Shown here piece after piece: positions 8,074 through 17,762 of a DNA stretch of 64,000 bases. Location of the stretch: contig NZ_OZ038525.1 of the NCBI RefSeq assembly GCF_964036645.1, positions 310,001 to 374,000 of the forward strand. The letters run 5' to 3'. Positions within the stretch are counted from its first letter, which is position 1, and the number at the start of each line of letters is the position of its first letter. Origin of the DNA: Tenacibaculum sp. 190524A02b. Its GTDB lineage: Bacteria > Bacteroidota > Bacteroidia > Flavobacteriales > Flavobacteriaceae. The position numbers and the translations under genes are program-made. Below the pieces are notes generated by a model. It was not told where the DNA came from and did not search any database. It saw only the letters and a list, made by a program, of their open reading frames with translations.

Positions 8074-9555
8074 TTAGAAGTGAGGATTAGCATCTACTTC
8101 TCTTTGTGGTATTTGGTAAATCATTCTAGCTTCCATAGCTGGTATTACTAAGTCAGCACCAGGCATAACAAGGTTTGTTCTACCATCTTTTCTGTTTAAT
8201 CCTACTCCATTTCTAGCCATATCAAATGAAGCAACACCGTCTCCCCAAAGTTCAATTCTACGGTATACTAAAATTTCGTCAATTAAGTCTTGTCCTGTTT
8301 TAGTAGATTTAGTGTAACTAGGATCTCTTACCGAGTTTAAATCAAACAAGGTTTGTTGAGCATCACCATCTTTACCTTGTCTTGCTTGGGCTTCTGCTTT
8401 AGTTAAATAAAATTCTGTATTTCTAAGGTAAATATAATCTCCTATGAATTGACCAGGGCCAGGCTGAGCAATAAATTTCAAACTTGTGTATTTAGGAGTT
8501 ATATTATAATGCCCCCATGTATCTGGTACTAATATTGTTCCAGGCGCATATTGCTGGTCTGCAAACCAAGCTTGTCTTTTATCGGTAGCTGGTATCATGT
8601 CATATAAATTAGAATTGATGGTTTTGAAATGATTCCAACCACTATAACCATCGTTTATTTGACTCGTATGAGAGAAGAATGAACCATATATTTCAGATGT
8701 AGCATCCGTTACCACAGAACCCCATATAGCCTCTGATAAGGAAAGCTCATCAAAACCATGAGTTACATCACTACTAATACTTCCAGCTTTCATGGCAATA
8801 TCAGCATATTTTTCTGCTTCAGACCAGTTTTCATAAGTTAGATAATATCTAGCCAAATAAGCAGCTACCACACTACCGTCAACTTCTTCTTTTGAAGCTC
8901 TATTGTAGTCTTTTAATCCTTGATATGCTAATGTTAAATCTTCAAGAATTCTTGCTTTCACTTGACCTACAGTAGATTTAGGTTGTGCTACAAATTCCCC
9001 AAAATCAATAGGGATCGCTTCTGTTTCGTCAGATGCTTTAGTATGTTGGTAGATTCTTAATAAATAAAAATAGGCTAATCCTCTGTATGTATATGATTTA
9101 GATTTGAAGATGACTTGCTCAGGAGTAGGGTTGTCTTTTATAGAATTAATAATCGAATTTGCGTTATTGATTACTTTATAAAAGAATTCAAATATAAAAT
9201 CATTATCGTTTGCTGTTAAAATAACATTGTCATAATTATTGAAAGCACCAAACCAAGTATTTCTACTCATATCCATGTCATTACTTCGTAAATCCATGCC
9301 TAGGTCTACGGCTTTTAAGCCAAACTCATCTTGTCCAGCTTCTCCATCTCTCAGGTAAGCTAAAATACCTGAGTCTATCGCTTTAATCCCCTGTGTACCA
9401 CCTGCTGCAGTGATAGCTTCAGCATGAGAATCAGTATGGTATCTTTCTTCTGAAAAATCTCGTTCATCAGAACACGAAACTAAAAGAGTCATTAAAAATA
9501 ATGTCGAAAACAAATATTTGTTGACTCTAATATTTAAAATTTTATTATTTTTCAT
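8074..9555 (-). CDS. SusD/RagB-family surface nutrient-binding lipoprotein
   Basis: 493 residues. The signal peptide ends in a lipobox LLVSC (Cys near residue 28) followed by acidic SDERD, consistent with surface export of a flavobacterial lipoprotein. Family landmarks are the early AITAAGGTQGIKAID segment, the TPR-like YTYRGLAYFYLLRIYQHT helix near residue 150, and the C-terminal SusD_RagB region with TEFYLTKAEAQARQGK, VYRRIELWGDG and IPQREVDANP. SusD proteins form the lid on a SusC transporter and capture glycan or peptide ligands. The gene follows its SusC partner by 7 bp. The ligand is unknown because no enzyme genes are attached. Confidence 0.95.
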   Translation of the reverse strand: MKNNKILNIRVNKYLFSTLFLMTLLVSCSDERDFSEERYHTDSHAEAITAAGGTQGIKAIDSGILAYLRDGEAGQDEFGLKAVDLGMDLRSNDMDMSRNTWFGAFNNYDNVILTANDNDFIFEFFYKVINNANSIINSIKDNPTPEQVIFKSKSYTYRGLAYFYLLRIYQHTKASDETEAIPIDFGEFVAQPKSTVGQVKARILEDLTLAYQGLKDYNRASKEEVDGSVVAAYLARYYLTYENWSEAEKYADIAMKAGSISSDVTHGFDELSLSEAIWGSVVTDATSEIYGSFFSHTSQINDGYSGWNHFKTINSNLYDMIPATDKRQAWFADQQYAPGTILVPDTWGHYNITPKYTSLKFIAQPGPGQFIGDYIYLRNTEFYLTKAEAQARQGKDGDAQQTLFDLNSVRDPSYTKSTKTGQDLIDEILVYRRIELWGDGVASFDMARNGVGLNRKDGRTNLVMPGADLVIPAMEARMIYQIPQREVDANPHF

Positions 9556-9562
9556 AATTAGT

Positions 9563-12500
9563 TTAATTAAGATTAATATTTACACCCAATGCAATCGTTC
9601 TATTGGCACCATATTCAGCAGAGGATCTTCCTACTGAATTCAAACGAGGGTCATAACCTTGCCTTGCACTGTATAGTAAAAATGCATTATTAATAGTTCC
9701 GTAAAAACGAACATTATTAACATGGAATTTTTTAAGGTATTCTTTTTCTAGTGTATATGATAAATTGATATTACTTAAGCTTAAGTAGCTTAAATCTACT
9801 AAATAAAGACTTGAGAATCTATATTGATTAGGGCTTAAAGGATCAACTCTAGGTAATTCACCAGTAGGGTTATCTAAAGTCCATGTTTTATCATAATCAG
9901 CAAAATTGGTTACATTTTGCGTGGCACCTAGTAGCCCAAAATATTCACTATCGAGCCCATACCCTCCTACTTGATAGGCAAATTGCATGCCTAAAGAAAC
10001 ATCTCCTAATTGAATGTTTGTGCCAAAACCACCTGTTAAATCAGGGATGGCTTCCTTACCTAAAAATGTTCTACCAAATTCAGCTGCATTAGCATAATCT
10101 TCGGTCATAACTCTCTCTCCAGAAGTTTGGTCTATGGTGTAGTATCGTGCGTTTCCATTGTCAGGATTTACACCTGCAAATTCTACCATATTATACTCAA
10201 AAATACTTCTACCTACTTCTCTACGGAAATTACCTACTTGAATTGGTTTATTATCTCTAGGTAACACAGTTATTTCATTATTTAGTGTAGAGAGATTTGC
10301 GTTAAAGCTTACTTTAAAATTTTCTTTATCTACAATATTCCACGAAAGTTCTGTTTCTAACCCACTATTAATCATTGTTCCTGAATTACTAGGTCTTTCA
10401 GTTATTCCTGGTGTTATTCCTATTGGAGTATTAAATAATAAGTTATCCGTTTCTTTTCTGAAGTATGTTAGTGATAAATTAACTTTATTAAATAAACCTA
10501 TTTGATAACTAACGTCAAAACTAGCAGAGTTTTCCCATGTCACATCTTTACCTCCTAGATATGTTAATTTCTGGGTTAAAGCCCCGTTATTTTCATCGAT
10601 GGTGTATTGATTTTCATAAGCTACTAAGTTACGAGTAGAAGTACCTGGGTAGAAAATTCTATCATTACCTGTGGTACCATAGTTTACAGATAATTTTGAA
10701 TAATTGATAGTATTAGAGTCTTTTAAGAAATTCTCATTACTCATTACCCATGAAGCCCCTGCTGACCAAAAGAATCCCCAACGTTCATCTGGATGAAAAA
10801 CAGAAGAAGCATCGTATCTTCCTGTTAGGTTCACGTAATAGGTATCTTTTAAACCGTAAATGAATCTAGAAAAATAGCCTTCTGTAAAATATTTGGTATT
10901 GTAATTACTAGCCGATGCATATACAGCGGTATTATCTAATATTGGGCTAAAATCACCAATTATATTTCTTTTTGACAGTGATAGCGTGGTGAATTTTTCT
11001 TCATAACTCTCATGACCTAAAAGCACATCAAAGTTATGATTACCATTGTCTCTTTTCCAAGTCAGTAACTGTTGATTGGTAAAAGCAGAGAAATTATCTC
11101 TATTATTTGTTAATAATCCATTTTGTGCTTGAGCAAAAGCACCGGCCCCAGGCTTTGTAAAATCTGTTCCTTGATCTACTTGAGTTAAGTAGTTCATTAC
11201 ATATTCAAATTGAAAATCCCAAGGAAGATCAATTTTAGCTCTTAAACCTCCATTAAAATTGTCTCTTACATTAGTCTCTATTGTATTTTCAATTACAGCT
11301 AAAGGGTGTTCTCCTACGGCATAATTTCTAGCTCCTCTACTGGTTCCATTAGGAAAAAATTGAGGGGAACCAAAATCATAAGCAAATCCGCTAGGGTTAT
11401 TAGGGTTTAAAATAGGTTGCCAATTTTCATCATATTGATAAACAGGGTAAATAGGGGCGATTCTTCTATTCCAAAAGAAAGCATTAGCAAAGTTTGTTGT
11501 TGGGACTCCTGCCGCTGTTAGCGTAGATGGAACTGCTTGACTTTCGGATTTTGCATAGGCAACATCACCACTTAAGGTTACTGCATCAAATATTTTTGCA
11601 GAAGTAGCTTTTAAACGAGCAGAATGTCTTTCAAAACTACTTCTAACGGTATACCCATTGTTGGTTTCAGAACCTAAAGATAAGTAATAAGTAACATCTT
11701 CAGAACCTCCTGATAAGCTAATATTATTAGAGTGAAAAGTAGCAGCATCTCTAAATAAAGCATCTTCCCATTTATCATTAACTAATAAAGTAGCTGAACT
11801 GTTTAGTTTACCAGTGGCAGGATTTACTAGTTGGTCGCCAGGAACATTGTAAAGATTATAATTTCCTAAACGAGACATTAAATTATCAGACGCAAATTGT
11901 CTCGCTTGTGCTAATGTGATAGGCGTTCCAGCAACATTTTGTCTATGAAACTCTGAATTGGCTAAAACACTGTGATACGCTTCATAAAACTCACCAGGCG
12001 ATTGCATAATGTTATATTCTTTAGCCCCTCTTTGTGTAATACCAACTCTACTATCTACGTTTATTTCTAATCTATTTCTAGCTCCTTTTTTAGTAGTAAT
12101 CATTAAAATACCATTAGCAGCTTTATTACCATATAAAGAGGTAGAAGACGCATCTTTTAACACCGTGGTAGATTCAATGTCTTTCGGATTTATACTATTT
12201 AAACTACCAGCATAAGGAACCCCATCTAATACAATAAGTGGTGCTTGATCGGCAGATACAGAATTGAACCCTCTAATTCTAATGATAGGGTCAGAACCTG
12301 GCTGACCGCTTGCTTGTATTACTCTCAAACCAGAAACTAAACCTTCTAAACTTTTTACAGGGTTAGAAAAGGTTGCATTTTCAACTTGTTCTTGGTCAAT
12401 AACACTAACAGATCCAGTAAGAGAGTTTTTAGATTGAGTACCATAGGCAACAACGACAACTTCTTTAAGGAGATTGTCTCCTTCCATAACAACATTTAAT

Positions 12501-12763
12501 TGACTAGAAGTGACTGTTTTTTCTACAGTTTTCATTCCAACAAAACTAAAAACAAGAACCTCTCCTTGTTTAGCTTTAATGGCGTAATTTCCATCAAAAT
12601 CTGTTTCAGTACCTTGAGTTGTACCTTTCTTTAAAATAGTAACCCCAGGTAATGGTCCAGATTCATCTGATACCGTACCTGAAATTGTCTTTTCTTGTGC
12701 ATAAGAAATATGCATAAGAAACGTTAGGATTAATGTGAAAATCCCATTAAACTTCGTTCTCAT
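9563..12763 (-). CDS. SusC/RagA-family TonB-linked outer-membrane transporter
   Basis: 1066 residues. Signal peptide (ends near SYAQ), a carboxypeptidase-regulatory-like domain (TISGTVSDESGPLPGVTILKKG), the SusC signature LKEVVVVAYGTQSK, a plug domain (LIVLDGVPYAG, then SINPKDIESTTVLKDASSTSLYG), and a long 22-stranded barrel region ending in RTIALGVNINLN. It imports a bulky nutrient across the outer membrane with TonB energy. It is the promoter-proximal gene of a two-gene unit with susD; no sigma/anti-sigma pair or hybrid sensor lies next to it. Confidence 0.97.
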   Translation of the reverse strand: MRTKFNGIFTLILTFLMHISYAQEKTISGTVSDESGPLPGVTILKKGTTQGTETDFDGNYAIKAKQGEVLVFSFVGMKTVEKTVTSSQLNVVMEGDNLLKEVVVVAYGTQSKNSLTGSVSVIDQEQVENATFSNPVKSLEGLVSGLRVIQASGQPGSDPIIRIRGFNSVSADQAPLIVLDGVPYAGSLNSINPKDIESTTVLKDASSTSLYGNKAANGILMITTKKGARNRLEINVDSRVGITQRGAKEYNIMQSPGEFYEAYHSVLANSEFHRQNVAGTPITLAQARQFASDNLMSRLGNYNLYNVPGDQLVNPATGKLNSSATLLVNDKWEDALFRDAATFHSNNISLSGGSEDVTYYLSLGSETNNGYTVRSSFERHSARLKATSAKIFDAVTLSGDVAYAKSESQAVPSTLTAAGVPTTNFANAFFWNRRIAPIYPVYQYDENWQPILNPNNPSGFAYDFGSPQFFPNGTSRGARNYAVGEHPLAVIENTIETNVRDNFNGGLRAKIDLPWDFQFEYVMNYLTQVDQGTDFTKPGAGAFAQAQNGLLTNNRDNFSAFTNQQLLTWKRDNGNHNFDVLLGHESYEEKFTTLSLSKRNIIGDFSPILDNTAVYASASNYNTKYFTEGYFSRFIYGLKDTYYVNLTGRYDASSVFHPDERWGFFWSAGASWVMSNENFLKDSNTINYSKLSVNYGTTGNDRIFYPGTSTRNLVAYENQYTIDENNGALTQKLTYLGGKDVTWENSASFDVSYQIGLFNKVNLSLTYFRKETDNLLFNTPIGITPGITERPSNSGTMINSGLETELSWNIVDKENFKVSFNANLSTLNNEITVLPRDNKPIQVGNFRREVGRSIFEYNMVEFAGVNPDNGNARYYTIDQTSGERVMTEDYANAAEFGRTFLGKEAIPDLTGGFGTNIQLGDVSLGMQFAYQVGGYGLDSEYFGLLGATQNVTNFADYDKTWTLDNPTGELPRVDPLSPNQYRFSSLYLVDLSYLSLSNINLSYTLEKEYLKKFHVNNVRFYGTINNAFLLYSARQGYDPRLNSVGRSSAEYGANRTIALGVNINLN

Positions 12764-13076
12764 TATATAATTATTTGAATTAACTAAAAGCTAATCTCTT
12801 AAATATTTCTTAAAAAAACAATTATTTTAACAATAAAGTAATCAGTATCTTAGAGTAATAGAGTGTGTTTTTGGGGTAAAAAGTATTTTTTTTAGTTAGT
12901 TTTGTATTGGTTCTTAGAGGTTAAGAGGTGTGAAGTGTTAAAAAATAAAAAGGAATTTTATTTTTGATAAAAATTATAGGATTTGTGAAAAAAAACAATT
13001 AAAGATACGTTTTAAAAGGGAATTCTAAATAATATACTATTTACTTTATAAGAAGTAAAATAAAAATATTTCTAGT
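12764..13076. other. 313-bp intergenic region upstream of susC
   Basis: AT-rich gap that must hold the susC promoter. No exact TAnnTTTG box was seen on the minus strand; the nearest resemblance is TACTTTAT around 12830. At its far end a small inverted repeat (TTTACTT/AAGTAAA, 13040-13059) lies downstream of the beta-helix lipoprotein gene but lacks a T-run. No gene was found here. Confidence 0.6.
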
Positions 13077-14576
13077 TTAAAAATCACTATTTTGATAGGC
13101 ACCAATATCAGGAGTTGAAGCTCTATCAGTACCTAATAAATCCAGCGTTAATGGAGTACTTATAGCTTTATTAATTGCGTCACTATTTTTACCTATGAAG
13201 AACTCATTTTCTGAAGGATTTTTAAAATCTGGAGTACCGTTAATAATATTGTTTTGATAATGCGTTATGTCTTCAAAATTTAAATGAATATTGTCTTTAT
13301 GTGTGTCATTTAAATCTTCAAATTGAAACATACAATTTTTAATGTTATAGTTAAATAGACCGCTTCCTCTTTGGTCTAATAGTAACTCTACATTATTATC
13401 ACCTTCAATGATACAGTTGGTGAAATTGGCTACAGCTAAATCACCAACATTGATAACATCCTGACCATTATCATCTTTAGACACAAAATAATCGCTTAAC
13501 CATACTGTTGGGTCTTTTCGTAAGCCATTTCTCCAGTAGTTGGCAAAAGTAGCATGTGTGAAGTTGTAAACTCCACCAATTATAGAAGCAAAAGAAGATT
13601 GCCCTGCATTAGCCACCACAAGATTTTCACCTTTAATGTTTCCATTTACTCCTAGCATTCCAAATAAAGAGTTATTGTATATTTCAGAGTTTTTTATGGT
13701 AAGTGTAGGAGTGTCTATTGCATTTGTACCATCTACACGTAATCCTATAGTGCCATTTTTAAGAATTATATTGGTTAGTTCATTGTCTTTACTACCTGAC
13801 CTCATCCATATGGTACCCCATTGTCCAGGTATATTGTCAAAACGATGTTCAAGTCTATCACCTTGAAAGATAATTTTTTTGTCCAATGTACCATTAGCTT
13901 TTATGCTTGCATCATTGTATACAATAATTCCTGAGTTTTTATGGAAGTGTATTTGAGCTCCTTCTTCAATAGTTAATGTTTTGTTAGGAGGAACTGCAGC
14001 ATATCCGTATATAACATAAGGTTTTTCAGCAGTAAAATTAAGCTCGCTGTCCTTTAAAAATCGACCTTGTATTTGATCAGTTGCACTTAAAGGAATTTGA
14101 TCTGGTTCAAAATAAGTTTTATAGGGAAATATAAAGTGGGCATCTTGTACTAAGGTAACTAAATCTACGTCTTGTTGATTGTTACCATTGTCAAAAAGTA
14201 TTTTATCTATATAAAGAGGGTCAGTAATAGAATTAAAGTCAATGGTAGTTTCTATAAAAACATATAAACTATCATTAGCTAAAAGATCGATATCTTTAAA
14301 TTCTTTCCCAGGAGTACCATCAACATTTAGTCGATAATTAGAATTAACTCCATTTTCTAGTTTTATAGAAGGTATTGTTATTGATTGATCACTCCTGTTA
14401 TATACTTTAAGATTGTATGTAGCTGAGCCAATATTGGTGAAAATTGTATCTAAAAAAACAGTGTCTCTAGAAAACTCCAAATTTCCAAAACTAGGAATTG
14501 TAGTAAAATCTTTTCTACATGAGCTATTAAATATAATAACTAGAATAACAAAAATTGAAAAGACATATTTTTTCAT
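13077..14576 (-). CDS. Lipoprotein with a right-handed parallel beta-helix region
   Basis: 499 residues. The signal peptide ends in lipobox FNSSC (Cys20). An N-terminal Ig-like domain (FSRDTVFLDTIFTNIGSATYNLKVYN) is followed, from about residue 170, by short repeated beta turns with Gly/Asn corners (GSKDNELTNIILKNGTIGLRVDG; IKNSEIYNNSLFGMLGVNG) typical of parallel beta-helix folds, and it ends in TPDIGAYQNSDF. Beta-helix proteins are often polysaccharide-binding or lyases, but no catalytic residues can be assigned. It is widespread in flavobacteria as an uncharacterised lipoprotein. Monocistronic. Confidence 0.75.
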   Translation of the reverse strand: MKKYVFSIFVILVIIFNSSCRKDFTTIPSFGNLEFSRDTVFLDTIFTNIGSATYNLKVYNRSDQSITIPSIKLENGVNSNYRLNVDGTPGKEFKDIDLLANDSLYVFIETTIDFNSITDPLYIDKILFDNGNNQQDVDLVTLVQDAHFIFPYKTYFEPDQIPLSATDQIQGRFLKDSELNFTAEKPYVIYGYAAVPPNKTLTIEEGAQIHFHKNSGIIVYNDASIKANGTLDKKIIFQGDRLEHRFDNIPGQWGTIWMRSGSKDNELTNIILKNGTIGLRVDGTNAIDTPTLTIKNSEIYNNSLFGMLGVNGNIKGENLVVANAGQSSFASIIGGVYNFTHATFANYWRNGLRKDPTVWLSDYFVSKDDNGQDVINVGDLAVANFTNCIIEGDNNVELLLDQRGSGLFNYNIKNCMFQFEDLNDTHKDNIHLNFEDITHYQNNIINGTPDFKNPSENEFFIGKNSDAINKAISTPLTLDLLGTDRASTPDIGAYQNSDF

Positions 14577-14637
14577 ACAATATAAAGTATTAAGATAAAA
14601 GCACTAAAAATAAGAATATAACCTTAAAAAGAATGAA

Positions 14638-15681
14638 TTATTGTTTTATTAATTCTATTTCAAAAAGCTTGCTCCAATGTTTTCCCGTAACAAACAAACG
14701 ATTATTTTCATGATCAAAAGCAATACCATTTAAAACATCGTCTTCATTAACCAAACGTTGTGTTTTTTCCATTTCTTTAACTAAACCAGTTAAGTTTATA
14801 ATACCTTCAACTACTCCAGTTTTAGGGTTAATTATAGCAATTAATGGTTTTTGCCAGTAATTAGCATATATTTTTCCATTAATATATTCTAACTCGTTTA
14901 GTTTCTCTATAGAAAGCTTATTAGTATACGCTTGTATATTTCTTTTTTCTTGCTGGTTTTTAGGATTTAAAAACCATATTTTGTTACTTCCATCGGATTT
15001 TATAAGTTCAGTTTCGGTATGTGTTAATCCCCAACCTTCATTACTATTATTGTATTTGAATTCACCTAATTTTTTAAAATTTTCTAAATCGTAGATGAAG
15101 CCTTTACGAGCTTGCCATGTTAACCAATAAATCTTATTATTAAAAATAGTCATCCCTTCTCCAAAATACTGGTCATTTAAATCAATTTTTTGTAAAACTT
15201 TCCCAGTCGTAATTTCAACTTTTCTTAGTGATGATTTACCTCTTTTACCAGTAGTTTCATATAAATAACCATTATGGTATTCTAAACCTTGTGTGTAAGC
15301 TTTTTTATCATGTGGATAGGTGTTAATAATTTTATAGTTATATATTTCTGGAGCTTTGTTTGCAAAAACCTCAATAGAGTTATTAACTCTCTTGGACTTA
15401 TTAGGGTAAAAGGCAATAGCAGTGACAGCATGTTTTCCTACACCAAAGTCTTTACTGTTAATAGCAATACTTTTCTCGTTTTTATTAACTCGTTTATTAT
15501 TAACATATATATGAACAGAATCAATAGCATTACCTTTTAATTGTTCAAACTTTATAGCTGCTTTATCACCTAAGTTAACTTTTTTTGTTGTGTTAAGCTT
15601 AAATTTATAACTGGTATCACTACATGAAGTTAATGTAATGATGCTTAAGCCTAGTAAGAAGAAATATTTAAAAATACGCAT
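14638..15681 (-). CDS. Glutaminyl-peptide cyclotransferase (glutamine cyclotransferase), lipoprotein
   Basis: 347 residues with lipobox TLTSC (Cys20). The first ~110 residues form an Ig-like domain; the rest is the plant-type five-bladed beta-propeller of glutamine cyclotransferase. Landmarks include HDKKAYTQGLEYHNGYLYETTGKRGKSSL, LNDQYFGEGMTIFNNKIYWLTW, GEFKYNNSNEGWGLT and the C-terminal VLNGIAFDHENNRLFVTGKHW. The enzyme converts N-terminal glutamine to pyroglutamate in exported proteins. In Bacteroidota, many proteins cleaved by signal peptidase I begin with Gln, as several in this window appear to, so a periplasmic role in capping them is plausible. Confidence 0.9.
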   Translation of the reverse strand: MRIFKYFFLLGLSIITLTSCSDTSYKFKLNTTKKVNLGDKAAIKFEQLKGNAIDSVHIYVNNKRVNKNEKSIAINSKDFGVGKHAVTAIAFYPNKSKRVNNSIEVFANKAPEIYNYKIINTYPHDKKAYTQGLEYHNGYLYETTGKRGKSSLRKVEITTGKVLQKIDLNDQYFGEGMTIFNNKIYWLTWQARKGFIYDLENFKKLGEFKYNNSNEGWGLTHTETELIKSDGSNKIWFLNPKNQQEKRNIQAYTNKLSIEKLNELEYINGKIYANYWQKPLIAIINPKTGVVEGIINLTGLVKEMEKTQRLVNEDDVLNGIAFDHENNRLFVTGKHWSKLFEIELIKQ

Positions 15682-15763
15682 GATTTTCAGTTTGAGTTAT
15701 AAATTTGTTTATTTGAACTACAAATTAAAACAATTTATTTGTTTGGAAATTAAAAAAAAGGGT

Positions 15764-15771
15764 TAAATTTG
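15764..15771 (+). promoter_or_regulatory. -7 promoter box (TAAATTTG) for ribosomal protein L31
   Basis: Exact TAnnTTTG with a TTTG 18 bp upstream (15742-15745) as a candidate -33 element. It predicts a start near 15778 and a leader of ~93 nt, long enough for post-transcriptional control of L31. Confidence 0.55.
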
Positions 15772-15870
15772 CACCCTCAAATAGCCATTGCAGGTTTTTG
15801 ATTTTTATTGAAGGCGTTTAAAGCTTTACCAACTTTAAGCAATTTCGTAATAAATTTAAAGTGTTTTAAA

Positions 15871-16122
15871 ATGAAAAAAGGTATACACCCAGAAAATTAT
15901 AGAATGGTTGCATTTAAAGATATGTCTAATGGAGATGTGTTTTTAACTCGTTCAACTGCAAATACAAAAGAAACTTTAGAGGTAGATGGAGTTGAGTATC
16001 CATTAATCAAATTAGAAATTTCTAGAACTTCTCACCCGTTTTATACTGGTAAGTCTAAGTTAGTAGATACTGCTGGACGTATTGATAAGTTCAAAAATAA
16101 ATATGCAAAATTCAAGAAGTAA
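15871..16122 (+). CDS. rpmE2: 50S ribosomal protein L31, type B
   Basis: 83 residues starting [21 protein letters not shown] longer in-frame reading from 15808 exists, but the conserved N-terminus and the upstream -7 box support the ATG at 15871. Type B L31 lacks the zinc-binding Cys residues of type A (none are present here) and contains the usual [19 protein letters not shown] core. It binds at the subunit interface of the ribosome. Single gene with its own promoter and terminator. Confidence 0.97.
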   Translation: MKKGIHPENYRMVAFKDMSNGDVFLTRSTANTKETLEVDGVEYPLIKLEISRTSHPFYTGKSKLVDTAGRIDKFKNKYAKFKK

Positions 16123-16150
16123 TTTTGTAACTTTAAAAAATATAAGAAGG

Positions 16151-16181
16151 AAGCTCCAAATGAAAATTTGGAGCTTTTTTT
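16151..16181 (+). terminator. Rho-independent terminator after rpmE2
   Basis: Perfect 10-bp stem AGCTCCAAAT/ATTTGGAGCT with loop GAAA and seven T, 29 bp past the L31 stop. Confidence 0.92.
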
Positions 16182-16220
16182 ATGCTGAAAATCTTGTATT
16201 TTAGCATTAAAATAAAAAAT

Positions 16221-17747
16221 ATGAGAGATACTATATTGGCAGTAGTTATTGTAATCAATGTACTTTGTGGAGTGTTAGCGTATTTCATTCCTCAAATGGG
16301 GAATTATATTTTATTAACTATAGCTTCGGCTTTTACCTTGCTGGCTATATATGATGCCTTTATTCAAAAAAAACACTCTTTAATGAGAGCTTTTCCAATT
16401 GTAGCTAGGTTACGTTGGGTATTTGAGGAAGAAAGAGAGAAGATACAGCAATATTTTATTGAAGATGATTTAAATGGAACTCCTATAAATAGAGAAAAAA
16501 GAAGTATTGTTTATCAAAGATCTAAAAAAGAAATTGAGACTGTGCCTTTTGGAACACAACATGATTTATATGAAAAAGGGTATGAATTTGTAAAACATTC
16601 GTTATTTCCTAAAAACCATCATCATGTTACTGGAGACAGAGTGTTAATAGGTTCAGATAAATGCGAACAAAAGTATAATGCTTCTATTGTAAATATTTCA
16701 GCAATGTCATTTGGTTCTTTGAGTAAAAATGCAATAATGGCTTTGAATCAAGGAGCAAAAATGGGAGGTTTTGCACATAATACTGGTGAAGGAGGTATTT
16801 CGCCATATCATTTGCAAGGAGGAGATTTGATTTTTCAAGTAGGTACAGGGTATTTTGGAGCAGGAAAAACGATAAATGGTAAGAGAGTCTTTGATGAAGA
16901 GATTTTTAAAGAAAATGCAACTCGTCCTGAAGTAAAAATGATAGAGATTAAATTTTCACAGGGAGCAAAACCAGGACATGGTGGAATTTTGCCAGCAAAA
17001 AAGAATACGGAAGAAATAGCTAAAATACGTTCAGTAGAACCTTTTACAAGAGTTGATTCACCACCAAAGCATGATGCTTTTTCTAACTTTGATGAAATGA
17101 TAGCTTTTATTCAAAGAGTTCGTGAGTTAAGTGAAGGTAAACCTGTTGGAATTAAATTTTGTGTGGGAGATAATGAGGAAATAGAAATGATGATTCAAGC
17201 ATTTGCTAAAGCAAAGAATTATCCAGATTTCATGGCTGTTGATGGAGGAGAAGGAGGAACAGGATCTGCTCCGTTAGAATTCTCAAATTATGTAGGTACA
17301 CCTTTATTAGATGGATTGGCTTTTGTTGCACAAATGTTAACTAAATACGGGTTAAAAGAGCAAATTAAAATAATGGCTAGTGGTAAAGCCATTGATGCTT
17401 TTGATGTTGTGAAGTATTTGGCTATAGGAGCAGATGTTATTGGTATGGCTAGAAGCTTTATGTTGAGTTTAGGTTGTATTCAAGCAAGAGAATGTAATTT
17501 AGATACCTGTCCGGTAGGAGTAGCAACTCAAGATGAAGATTTAGTTGAAGCTTTGGTAGTTGGAGATAAAAATGTACGTGTTAAAAACTATCATGTTAAA
17601 ACCATTGAAGCTGTAAAAGAATTAGCGGCAGCTATGGGAAAAGAAAAGATAACAGATATAAAAGCAAATCATATTTATAGAAGAAATAAAGCAGGTGATA
17701 TTACTTCTTTAGATAAGGTTTATTTTCAAGAGAAGGAAACAGCTTAA
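16221..17747 (+). CDS. FMN-binding glutamate synthase-like (GltB central domain) membrane-anchored oxidoreductase
   Basis: 508 residues. The first ~45 are two membrane helices; the rest is the GltB-type FMN/3Fe-4S barrel. Landmarks are SAMSFGSLSKNAIMALNQGAKMGG, NTGEGGISPYH, KFSQGAKPGHGGILPAKK, VDGGEGGTGSAPLEF and the cluster-binding CIQARECNLDTCPVG. Unlike true glutamate synthase it lacks the amidotransferase domain, so its substrate and electron partner are unknown. An in-frame ATG at 16182 lies in the L31 terminator T-run, so the ATG at 16221 is preferred. Confidence 0.88.
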   Translation: MRDTILAVVIVINVLCGVLAYFIPQMGNYILLTIASAFTLLAIYDAFIQKKHSLMRAFPIVARLRWVFEEEREKIQQYFIEDDLNGTPINREKRSIVYQRSKKEIETVPFGTQHDLYEKGYEFVKHSLFPKNHHHVTGDRVLIGSDKCEQKYNASIVNISAMSFGSLSKNAIMALNQGAKMGGFAHNTGEGGISPYHLQGGDLIFQVGTGYFGAGKTINGKRVFDEEIFKENATRPEVKMIEIKFSQGAKPGHGGILPAKKNTEEIAKIRSVEPFTRVDSPPKHDAFSNFDEMIAFIQRVRELSEGKPVGIKFCVGDNEEIEMMIQAFAKAKNYPDFMAVDGGEGGTGSAPLEFSNYVGTPLLDGLAFVAQMLTKYGLKEQIKIMASGKAIDAFDVVKYLAIGADVIGMARSFMLSLGCIQARECNLDTCPVGVATQDEDLVEALVVGDKNVRVKNYHVKTIEAVKELAAAMGKEKITDIKANHIYRRNKAGDITSLDKVYFQEKETA

Positions 17748-17762
17748 CTTAAATAAGTTTTT

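Noticed and set aside
15808..15870. N-terminal extension of ribosomal protein L31
   Set aside because: The extra 21 residues do not fit L31; the conserved protein begins at [11 protein letters not shown] and the upstream stretch is better explained as the mRNA leader.
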